Below, in pieces: positions 55,715 through 64,000 of a DNA stretch of 64,000 bases (the stretch's first letter is position 1; every line of letters begins with the position of its first letter). The position numbers and the translations under genes are program-made. The notes beneath the pieces were generated by a model. The model was given only the letters and a program-made list of their open reading frames with translations, had not been told where the DNA came from and did not search any database. Source of the stretch: Calonectria ilicicola (lineage: Eukaryota; Ascomycota; Sordariomycetes; Hypocreales; Nectriaceae); the NCBI GenBank assembly GCA_020809705.1, contig CP085830.1:3100001-3164000 (forward strand), in the 5' to 3' direction.

Positions 55715-57702
55715 TCAAATCGCAACTGTAGGCCCCCGTGTTATAGCTTCGACGTCTCCTTTATCCAACGATGGCGGTGTGCGTGACCTGAGGTTCAAGT
55801 TTCGTCCGAGAACAACGTCATGGGGGAAGTTTGTCTCCCGGTAGCGAGATACAAAGTCGTCTCGGGGAACTTAGGTATTATTGTTAGCAATGTTGGCGAA
55901 GAAAATGGAGTAAGGGGAATACTTGGACTTACTGTAAGCACCGCAGATTCGACGAATGCCCTCAAACGCGGCTCTCCCGTGCATAACTCGCCAGTTATCA
56001 AAGACTAAACAGAACCGCTGTCAGCATAGTATAAATTGTATGCGGGCGTGTTGGTATACGTACTAACGACTCGGCCAGGGGTGAGCTGGAACCAATATTC
56101 GCTTGTGTCACGGCGTAGAATAGAGTTCCACTTGCGAGCAGCTTCATACCACTTTGTTGCCTCAAAAACATTCAAGATACCACGGTCATCATTGTTCCAG
56201 CGAACCTTGGTCAGCTCGCCTGCATCCTCCTCAACGACAGGGTAGGTTTGGTCCGGTGCAATGGCAATACCTTTGTTTCCACTGGCATGCCAAGGGACCC
56301 TGGTGTTTCGAAGAATCTCGTACGCCTCTGGAGACTCCTGTTGCAATACCTTGGCAGCATTAAAACCGTCCACAAGGAGAGACTGTCCTCCCAGAGCTTC
56401 ACCGCTTGGCTTTGCGTGGGGAGGGGCTGTGTGAGACAGGAGGTGGAAGGCCTGCAAGCCGGCCGGTTCAGTGAAATAGGTTGTGTCGGTGTGCGCAGGC
56501 AAGGCTAGGTTTGTGTAGGCTGTGTCCGCAAGAGCCAGGTCGGGGATAAAATCGTAGAAGCCACCATAGTGTGTTGTTCGGATAGGACCGACTTTGCTCA
56601 GGACGGCCTCAGTGGCTTCGGGGGTCGGGGGCGTATCTACTATGAAACTGAAACCGTGAACCCACTAGGCGCTGTTAGATACTTCTCTCATTGAGCATTT
56701 CGATGGTTCTTTACGATGTTTTTGGTCAGCTGTGCCATCCCCTTCTCGTCAGACTCCTTCATAACATCATCAAAAGAAACCTCGGGTGGCGAGTCTACGA
56801 TTTTCGAGCTCCAGAAAACTTGGGGGCTGGGAAAATGTCAGGTGCGCTGTTTTTTGCTTGTTGTTCGTGCATATGCAGTTGGTTCAGTAAACTCACTGGT
56901 CTCGCCCAAACTGTTCCACATAACCACCGTCAAACCAACTATCGAGCCACGACCACGGGTGCTGGCTCTTGTGAGAATCGGACCCTGCCAAACTTTAGCT
57001 TGACTCGGCGCTTAGGTTTACATTACATTGGCTCACATTGAACTTCCAAGTTTGCCGATGTCTGTGTGAAGTTGACCGGATGGATTTCCTCTGGCAGCTA
57101 AATCAAGATGTGAGCCCAGCTGGCACGCACCCGAGATAAAAATAGACTCACCTGGAAGGTGTCGAAATTGCGCTGTCTTGTATCTTGGTTGACACATTTG
57201 GTACACTGACAATTATCCCTAGACGGAAGGTCAATATCTTATTTTGGTAATGGGAGAGTATGGGACGCTACCGTAGCCACAAGTTTGGACTGTAAGTGAG
57301 TGACGGGTGTAACTTAGCGTTGCGTTCAGAGTAGACGGGATAGGACTCTAAGCTTACAAGGTCCGGTGAACGGGCCGTCCTCCTTGCAGTTTGGTAAGGC
57401 TAATTTTTGTATCCTGAGACAGGGCAACGGTCCTTTCGGAAGAGGCCCATCGTCTGGGGCCCGATTCTGCCTTGAAATTGGCTATCCCAATGCTGCGTGT
57501 CGTGCACCTGGTGTGCAGGGCCGCATTTCGGGCCAACAAGGAAGCGCTACGACGACCCAATGGCAATGTTAGTTCGTCTTGGCTCGGCAACAATGGGATC
57601 TCAACCAACACGTGCCCGCGCTTGACGAGAGCTGGGATGCGTCATGGGGAGAGCAGTTGCGTACCTTACAAATGGGTGCTGACGGGTGAGACGGCCGATC
57701 AT
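55715..57702 (-). CDS. Trimethyllysine dioxygenase (carnitine biosynthesis)
   Basis: Seen: ten exons, 57702-57665, 57546-57358, 57289-57272, 57218-57152, 57097-57037, 56984-56897, 56826-56715, 56664-56064, 56004-55933 and 55869-55715, give 466 aa with every phase closing. One exon is 18 nt. Motifs: basic, Arg/Ala-rich N-terminus (mitochondrial import), PNLWLRDNCQCTKC at 77-90 with Zn-type cysteines C85, C87 and C90, SDSHKSQHPWSWL, then the Fe(II)/2-oxoglutarate facial triad H249-T-D251 (PAHTDTTYFTEP) and H400 (NWRVMHGR). The C-terminus is YREFN-like: RYRETNFPHDVVLGRN. Known: TMLH hydroxylates N6-trimethyllysine to start carnitine synthesis. The related gamma-butyrobetaine dioxygenase shares the fold; the RDNC context and length favour TMLH. 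Confidence 0.95.
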
Positions 57703-59051
57703 GGTTGTAAGCGGGTTATTTTTATCACGGAAAGGACGAAAAGGCTGCACAAGGCCAGCAAATGGAATCCAAGTCGCTGACTGAGATTTGGTTCAGTGAG
57801 TGGTAAAGGTTGGACTTGTTCGTCCCGAATGTTGTGAGGCTAGGTGCGGGCCTATGGTTCCATACCAAAACCTCGGCAGAGCGGGACCCCCCGATATGTG
57901 AATCCACTCTACTTCCGACCGTAAGCCGGCAAGCCAAGATGCTGGATGTTGGCTGCCCAAGTGAGGAGGCATTTCCCATTACATGACATTACATATTCTA
58001 TGTACAATTGATTCTAACCCCTGCTGCGGGTGGCTGAGGGGTGGCCTCGACAAGTTCGTTCTAGTCGATGCGTGGCCATGTCTCAGTGGTAAGCACCACC
58101 ATTCAGCTCCCTCGGCTCCGGAGCACCGGGACAATAGGGTTGATGCTTCCGGGACCTCTCGCGTCCCAGCCTGGTCATTCAAGCCACTGAACCCACCAAA
58201 GCATAGATAGGGTGTGTGATATCGCGGTGTTGTGATTCCCCTCGCGTCATATGCGCCCAAGGCGCCATTTTGATCCTATGATTCAAACGGGGAAGCTCGG
58301 GCCATTGATCTGCCATTCCCCCACCAAGGACGATTGGATTTTGACCAGTTCGCAGTATCCTTGCACGACAGACGCGGCTGTTGGAGACCATGATGCTGGT
58401 CCTTTGCTTCTCACCTCCAACTCGCCATCACCAAAGTCTCTATCGTAGCCCCTGGTTCTCACCTTATTCCCTGCCCGGATCACTTCTCATCCTTCCAGCT
58501 ACCACCCTCCATCTTCTTGGCCCTAGCTCGGGCCTCCTGCTCTTGCAGACGTGGCGCTGTCATGATCCAATTACCACCCACGTCCCCCACAACTTTAAGC
58601 GCCCAACTCGCCTCTATCAAACGGCCGCCGCTGCACGACCCGCGCTCGATCCCGGCGCCCATCACTCACATCGTCGCCATGTTCCCAAGGCTCTGGGACT
58701 GACCCAGGCACATTTTTTTTTTTTTTGGCCGCATCTGCTTGGTGCCAGGGTCAGGCACCCGAATGCACTAACTGTCACTCTCGCGCTTACCTCGACTTCG
58801 TCATTGGTTCCGCGGCGCGATCCGCGTCCCCAGGGCTGATGCTTCCAGGAATAGCCACAGCCAACCCGCAGACAAGCGAATGCCAAGTAGAAACAACCAA
58901 CATGCGGACCCAAAATGGTGGGAGACAGTCCATTTCTCATGTCCCTTTATACCAGCAGGACTGCCATGAGGCGCCTGCAAGAGAAGCGCTCTTCATCCGT
59001 TCTCTTCAGTTCTCTTCGGCTTGTCGATACTTTCTTTGATGTTGAGTCGCC
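57703..59051. promoter_or_regulatory. Divergent intergenic region between TMLH and a cysteine-rich membrane protein gene
   Basis: About 1.35 kb between divergent starts. A run of 14 T lies at 58713-58726. Open frames in it lack motifs. It presumably carries both promoters. Confidence 0.5.
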
Positions 59052-60140
59052 ATGGCTTCTTTGATCATGCCTCGCGACGGGCTTGTCGTTAAAGTGTTCC
59101 TCGTGGTGGTTTCTTTTCTTCTTACTCCCGCCACATCAATCGCAGTTGATGTTTCCCTAAAACTTAGATTGAGACACGAGCCCCCAGTTTATCGAAGACC
59201 TTCGGACATTTTTTCTCGAGACGATTCATCATGCCCCCTCGAAGACTACACACAATGCGGCAGTCGTCTTCCAGGAAACATGTGCTGCCCCAACGACTCG
59301 GAATGCATGGTCATCGCTTCCAACACGACTGTTGTGTGCTGCCCCAAAGGGGTTAGCTGCCGACGGATAGAGCCCATTGTTTGCAACATCGCCCTTCAAG
59401 ACCCTGTAAAATACCCCAAGTCACCTATCAAGACTGTGGCTCTCAACAAGTCTATGCCGCGCTGCGGCAGCACCTGTTGTCCCTTTGGCTATCTCTGCGA
59501 CAACGATGAATGCGTCCTCGACGACAACCAGACTCAATACAGCTTCCTACTTCCCAAAAGTTCAACCCAACAATCTTCTACTCCCACTCCAACTCCCACC
59601 TCCGCGACGGAGCTTGTGATGGAAACTTCGAAGCTCCCCACCACCATTGCCCCCCAGCCAACTGCAGCAACGACAACTGCTGCTGGAACATTCAGCACGG
59701 ATACCAATGACGGTGACAATTCAGAAGAGAAATCTTCTGGCGGAATAAGTCCTGCGGGGGTGGTGACAGCAGGCACAGTTGGTGGTGTTTGTTGCGCTGC
59801 TGGGCTGGGTATCTTTATCTGGTTAAAATGGTTTCGAAAGAGACCAGGTAGCCCGCAGTCTACGCCCAGTGCGGAATCATGGGCTCACTTTACCCCGTCA
59901 GGAACGACGCGGCAAGTTCAACTTACACGAGGACCCAACGACAAGTTCGTCATCACACCAAGTACAGGTGCCTTCTCTCCTTTACCAACGCCCTATTATG
60001 AAAGCCGCCGAGAGGACGCAAGTCCGGTGGAGCTTCCTGCAACGCCAGTTTCAATGTCTATGTGGATGAATCTTGAGAATGCAGCAGCCGAGGAGCCCAG
60101 GTTAGCTTATGTGCTGCCGCCTAGACCAGTCAACAGATGA
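59052..60140 (+). CDS. Cysteine-rich single-pass membrane protein (sensor-like)
   Basis: Seen: a single exon of 362 aa. The start context is CGCCATGGC. Residues 11-31 form a signal-peptide-like hydrophobic stretch. Residues 61-154 hold 14 cysteines with repeated CC pairs (MCCP, VCCPKG, TCCPFGYLC), an arrangement like granulin or other small Cys-rich modules. A Ser/Thr/Pro-rich stalk follows (about 160-230), likely O-glycosylated. One membrane helix spans about 236-258 (GVVTAGTVGGVCCAAGLGIF), then a basic stop-transfer WLKWFRKRPG and a Ser/Pro-rich cytoplasmic tail of about 100 residues. Inference: a plasma-membrane or cell-wall sensor type I protein. Known families with this layout in fungi are mostly uncharacterised; I do not recognise an exact one. 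Confidence 0.78.
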   Translation: MASLIMPRDGLVVKVFLVVVSFLLTPATSIAVDVSLKLRLRHEPPVYRRPSDIFSRDDSSCPLEDYTQCGSRLPGNMCCPNDSECMVIASNTTVVCCPKGVSCRRIEPIVCNIALQDPVKYPKSPIKTVALNKSMPRCGSTCCPFGYLCDNDECVLDDNQTQYSFLLPKSSTQQSSTPTPTPTSATELVMETSKLPTTIAPQPTAATTTAAGTFSTDTNDGDNSEEKSSGGISPAGVVTAGTVGGVCCAAGLGIFIWLKWFRKRPGSPQSTPSAESWAHFTPSGTTRQVQLTRGPNDKFVITPSTGAFSPLPTPYYESRREDASPVELPATPVSMSMWMNLENAAAEEPRLAYVLPPRPVNR

Positions 60141-60855
60141 GAGAATGCGGTAACAGGGAGAAAGTAAAGGTTGAAATTATTTCGGTGTTTATGTTGATGA
60201 TTACGATTATGATATCAGGGATGACTTATACTCCTTCTATTCTTTGTATATATAGATTTAGGGATTTTGGTTACAGCGAGGGAGGCTCCTTTTTAGCCAT
60301 ATGGCAGTAGAAATACGATACCCTTTGACCCACCACAATAAGCACTCGAATTTATATATCTCAGTGAAATATTTCTCTTTTTTCAATCTTAGTTCTATTT
60401 TTATGTGTGAATCACAATCCGGGGTGATAAGCGAGCAACGTTAGTGCGTGGTGACCATGTGTCCACGCGTTGGTTGAGTGCCTTTGGCCACTCCACAGGA
60501 AATTATACAGTGTGGAAACCCATCAAATGGGTGAGTACACAGTGTCACATTCCTTTATCCTTCAACACACTAGACCAAGATCCGAGCTAGAACCTCGCCA
60601 GTCCCAATCAATTAATCGCCCTATAACAATCAAGACGGTCGCATCGCTGTCCTCGCCCATTCAAGTTCGCCAGGTTCTTGAATTCATGAGCTGACGCCGG
60701 TGCCTCCGCAACCGCACGTCCACCTCACCAAGCCGCGTCGCTACCGTGCTGGCCATGGCCGGCTTGCCCATACATCGGCGCCATCTACGAGCTTGATTAC
60801 GGGTTTATCAACGTTGCGAAGCTAAATCGACACCAGCGGCGCACATGCTCCAGCA
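60141..60855. promoter_or_regulatory. Intergenic region before the ubiquitin protease gene
   Basis: About 715 bases between tandem genes. It holds the 3' end of the Cys-rich gene and the promoter of the ubiquitin protease gene. No gene-like frame is seen. Confidence 0.5.
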
Positions 60856-63111
60856 ATGACGCCCCAACGTCCAACATTCGACACCTTTTACGACGCCCAG
60901 GTTGCTGCACACCGACAGCTCTACCCTCACGAAAACTTTTGGGATCGATTATCCCAACCAACTGTCCTCATCTCCATCCTTATCCTTTGCGTAACCGTCG
61001 GTGTCAACCTGTATGGGTCCTCAGCCACCCTTGAAGGCATTATATCGCTTCTAGGAACCTGTCTCTGGGACGCGCTCGTCTTCATTGTCCCCGAAAGTCT
61101 TGTCAACGCCCTCGACGACTGGATCAATCCATCCTTGGTCCCGCGACCGATGTTACACCCAGGCCAGAGTCCCCATGCCGCAAAAAGCGAGACTATGAAA
61201 CGGATACTGGGGCTGGACCGCTCCGGCGGGATGATGGCCTCAGTTTTCCAAGCCCGAAATCGGGCTCTATCAATGACCGGCAGCGTTCTGGGACTTAAGG
61301 TCGAGTCCAGCCGACCGGCGGGACTCGGGAATAGGGACAATTCGTGCTATCAAAACAGCATTTTGCAGGGCCTGGCTTCCCTAGAGCATCTCCCCGAATA
61401 CCTATCTGCATATTTGCAGGCTTCGGATGCGAACGACAGTGATCGCGATGTCGCGCAAACCCTCCGAACCCTAATATCCGATCTCAACGATATTTCAAAC
61501 AACGGGAGAACCCTATGGACACCGGGTGTGCTCAAATCCATGAGCACGTGGACTCAGCAAGATGCGCAAGAATACTATTCCAAAATTCTTGACGACGTGG
61601 ACAAGAGTGTAGCCAAGGCAACAAAAGGTGTACAGCAAAATCCTGGTTTTGAGGCCAGCGCGGTCAAGGACGATGCTGCGGCGAGCCAGCACAGCGACGA
61701 TAGTGGCTACCAAAGCCTGTCTAGTTCCAGGGCTTTGGACACAAGACTTCCGCGAAATCCCCTAGAGGGTCTTTTGGCACAGCGCGTAGCTTGTGTTCAG
61801 TGCGGTCATTCGGATGGATTGTCCATGATCCCTTTCACGTGTCTGACGCTTAGTCTGGGGCTGAATAAGCATCAACACGATCTGTATGAGCGCTTGGATG
61901 CTTATACCAATATCGAAGCCATCGAGAATGTAGAGTGTGCAAAGTGCACTCTCCTGAAAGCCCAGAGGCTCTTGACGAAATTGATTGAGAAAATGCGAGA
62001 GGGATCTCCAACTGAAGAACAGCTGGCTGAGCCACTGCGAAGACTGGAGGCTGTCGAACTTGCCCTTGAGGAGGATGAGTTTGAGGAAAAGACGCTGACC
62101 GAGAAATGCAAGATTTCACAGCAAAGCAAGGTCAGCACAACCAAAACAAAACAGATCGTAGTGGCCCGACCACCTCAGAGCCTGGCCATCCACGTGAATC
62201 GATCCGTCTTTGACCCATCGACGTTCAACATGATGAAAAACTCAGCGCCGGTCAACTTCCCAAGAACCTTGGACTTGGGTCCTTGGTGTTTAGGCAGCGC
62301 CGGACCGCCAGTGGCAGGCTCTCTGGATACAGAAACAGAGGAGCAATGGCTTTCAGATCCTAGAAAGTCAATGATTGCTGGTGACTTGAGCCCATCCAGG
62401 TTGACAGGACCCATCTACGAGCTTCGCGCGGTTGTGACACACTACGGAAGACATGAAAATGGACACTATATATGCTACCGAAAACATCCTCGCCACAAGC
62501 CTCCTCCAAAACCTGCCGATGACAGAGAATCACCAGTAGAACCCGGAGACCAGGATGAGATATCCGCAGCGCAATCCGACATTAAGAAGGATGTGTTGCA
62601 CAAGGACGCTAACGAAGCGGATGAGGTCGAGATGGATTGGTGGAGACTCAGCGATCATAATGTGTCGATGGTGGATGAGGAAACAGTTTTGAGTCTGTCA
62701 CCAGGAGTGTTTATGCTGTTCTACGACTGTGTGGATCCTAACACGGTCTTGATGCCCGAAGATGAGGACGAGGCCGGAGATATCGGCGTCGTGTGCGACG
62801 AAGCCACGAAAGCGGAGACCACAGCACAGGAGAACAGCGCAAGTAGTGAGGGGGAAGAGATGAATGACACGCATGAGGAAACGCAAGCTGTGGGACAAGA
62901 TATCCAAGTGGAGGAGAAGGCTGGGGTTCCAGCTGAAACGAGTGGCTTCGACTCAACGATGACGACGACCAATATGGAGACAGCTTCAGCTCTTGGGCCA
63001 ACCCCCGACACCGTCGAGACTGGTGATTCGGCCGAGGAAACACGAGTTGCGGCAATAAAAACTGGTCAGACGAAAGCAGCACAAACGCAAGAATCAATAC
63101 CTCCAGTGTAA
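60856..63111 (+). CDS. Membrane-anchored ubiquitin-specific protease (UBP16/USP30-like)
   Basis: Seen: a single exon of 751 aa with no intron. A hydrophobic helix at about 36-53 (TVLISILILCVTVGVNLYG) precedes the peptidase, and a second hydrophobic stretch lies at about 61-78. The Cys box GLGNRDNSCYQNSILQGL has catalytic C164. The His box HYGRHENGHYICYR has H537 and is followed after an acidic insertion by WWRLSDHNVSMV. A CxxC pair near VACVQCGH and another near VECAKCTLL fit the USP zinc ribbon. The last about 110 residues are acidic, Thr- and Glu-rich, and probably disordered. Known: N-terminally anchored USPs such as yeast Ubp16 and human USP30 sit in the mitochondrial outer membrane and trim ubiquitin. 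Placement here is inference from the anchor and the family likeness. Confidence 0.9.
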   Translation: MTPQRPTFDTFYDAQVAAHRQLYPHENFWDRLSQPTVLISILILCVTVGVNLYGSSATLEGIISLLGTCLWDALVFIVPESLVNALDDWINPSLVPRPMLHPGQSPHAAKSETMKRILGLDRSGGMMASVFQARNRALSMTGSVLGLKVESSRPAGLGNRDNSCYQNSILQGLASLEHLPEYLSAYLQASDANDSDRDVAQTLRTLISDLNDISNNGRTLWTPGVLKSMSTWTQQDAQEYYSKILDDVDKSVAKATKGVQQNPGFEASAVKDDAAASQHSDDSGYQSLSSSRALDTRLPRNPLEGLLAQRVACVQCGHSDGLSMIPFTCLTLSLGLNKHQHDLYERLDAYTNIEAIENVECAKCTLLKAQRLLTKLIEKMREGSPTEEQLAEPLRRLEAVELALEEDEFEEKTLTEKCKISQQSKVSTTKTKQIVVARPPQSLAIHVNRSVFDPSTFNMMKNSAPVNFPRTLDLGPWCLGSAGPPVAGSLDTETEEQWLSDPRKSMIAGDLSPSRLTGPIYELRAVVTHYGRHENGHYICYRKHPRHKPPPKPADDRESPVEPGDQDEISAAQSDIKKDVLHKDANEADEVEMDWWRLSDHNVSMVDEETVLSLSPGVFMLFYDCVDPNTVLMPEDEDEAGDIGVVCDEATKAETTAQENSASSEGEEMNDTHEETQAVGQDIQVEEKAGVPAETSGFDSTMTTTNMETASALGPTPDTVETGDSAEETRVAAIKTGQTKAAQTQESIPPV

Positions 63112-64000
63112 GGTATGACTGTGTGACGATGTTAGTACCATTCAAAAAAGAGGGCATGTGTGTTCTACACACACGTCATCATCTCCTTGAATGGCAATAT
63201 CGGCGTCTGGAAGAACGTTCTCTCTTTACACATTCATGACCGTCTTACCCCTTGTAAGGGTGCCAAAGACGGATTTTGCAAAGCTTTGAGCTACATAGCG
63301 ACGGCGTTGGTTGAGACATGGCCTGTGAAACGGATTGGGCTTGGATACTAATACCAAAGGTGGTTTTTTGTTTCCGGTTGGGCGAAGTTGTGAATAGGAA
63401 TTACAAGTACCTGGTGTGGCAACACGTGCAATATTTGATGCCGCAAAACGCCGTAGTCACACAAAACAAGCATGATTAAGAAACATTGTTGAGCAAACTG
63501 ATATACTGTCCGACCTGAGACGCGACTTTGCCTATCACATGCCGTGGTTGCCAAGAAAATAGAAGGACAGCTGACATGACATGAGCGATGGTCAGAGTCG
63601 TTAATTGAGAGTCCAGGGGGAGGCTTAGCCAAGGGACGAAGAAGGTCAGACCAGACCTTTTGCTATACGAGCCTAAGGCCGTGGATATGCACATACTGTG
63701 GCTCGGCGCACCACAGCCGAGACAGCAGACAAAGCAACAAGGCCATCCAATCCGGGACCGACAATGGAGACGACAATAAAAAAGGAGCAGCCTAAGCTAC
63801 CCCACCGTCAGTGTTCGTCCCTTATTGTCAGCAGCCCGTGTGTTGTCTGGCGGCTCCGCTTCTGCCGGACATCCGTGCCTGAGATCCGGTCTACCCACTA
63901 GGGAGGGCCCACTGGCCGAGTTGAGCGAGCTGCTCGCTTGACACAGCGTGTTGGCTGTCGGGACAGAGAACTCACTCAGCAGGTCAGCATTTACGCGCAT
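63112..64000. other. Right-edge region without a supported gene
   Basis: About 890 bases after the ubiquitin protease gene. Short open frames on both strands lack motifs. One runs off the right edge on the minus strand (63797-64000) and might be part of a gene outside, but its composition is not convincing. Confidence 0.45.

Noticed and set aside
55230..55718. 162-codon minus-strand frame after TMLH
   Set aside because: It begins at the TMLH stop in another frame, has no recognisable domain and no sensible start context.
58381..58839. 152-codon plus-strand frame
   Set aside because: Low-complexity, crosses a poly-T run giving poly-Phe, and has no homology-like motif.
63797..64000. 67-codon minus-strand frame running off the right edge
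   Set aside because: No motif or splice pattern; cannot be judged without more sequence.

Overview
The window is nuclear DNA of a filamentous ascomycete. Short introns (about 42 to 180 nt, most 49 to 75) with GTRNGT donors and CTAAC-like branch points interrupt compact genes. The protein set (TRA1, CDC16, HIS3, bifunctional ARG7, trimethyllysine dioxygenase, calcineurin A, a kinase-HET fusion) fits Pezizomycotina, most likely Sordariomycetes and probably Hypocreales; I cannot fix the genus. I rebuilt 20 protein-coding genes, most by joining exons whose phases close exactly.

Layout. 1.6-18.1 kb: an AIG2-like gamma-glutamylcyclotransferase (-), the giant SAGA/NuA4 scaffold TRA1 (+), and acetoacetyl-CoA synthetase (+). 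18.1-23.6 kb: an AT-richer accessory stretch with one large kinase-HET fusion gene (+), whose interdomain linker appears to be encoded by a chain of 3-nt and 7-nt microexons. 23.9-33.9 kb: a small predicted membrane protein (-), CDC16/APC6 (-), HIS3 (+), ARG7 (-), eIF2B delta/GCD2 (+) and a small probable complex I subunit (-). 34.8-42.1 kb: a sacsin/HSP90-like GHKL ATPase of 1761 aa with a C-terminal HExxH motif (-), and a BTB-domain protein (+). 42.9-52.4 kb: dense housekeeping genes, namely an MMTAG2-like RS protein (-), MED6 (+), DEAH helicase ECM16/DHR1 (-), proteasome chaperone PAC3 (+) and calcineurin A (-). 52.4-64 kb: a long gene-free stretch, then the carnitine-pathway enzyme TMLH (-), a cysteine-rich single-pass membrane protein (+), and a membrane-anchored ubiquitin protease (+).

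Most genes are single-copy housekeeping genes in divergent or convergent pairs. HIS3, ARG7 and GCD2 lie within about 5 kb and all touch general amino acid control. TMLH and acetoacetyl-CoA synthetase serve mitochondrial fatty-acid and ketone metabolism but are 38 kb apart.

The most unusual object is the kinase-HET gene: eight consecutive intron modules separate seven exons of only 3, 3, 3, 3, 3, 7 and 3 nt. Next comes the GHKL ATPase that ends in a metzincin-spaced HExxH motif. No rRNA, tRNA, CRISPR or intact transposon was recognised.
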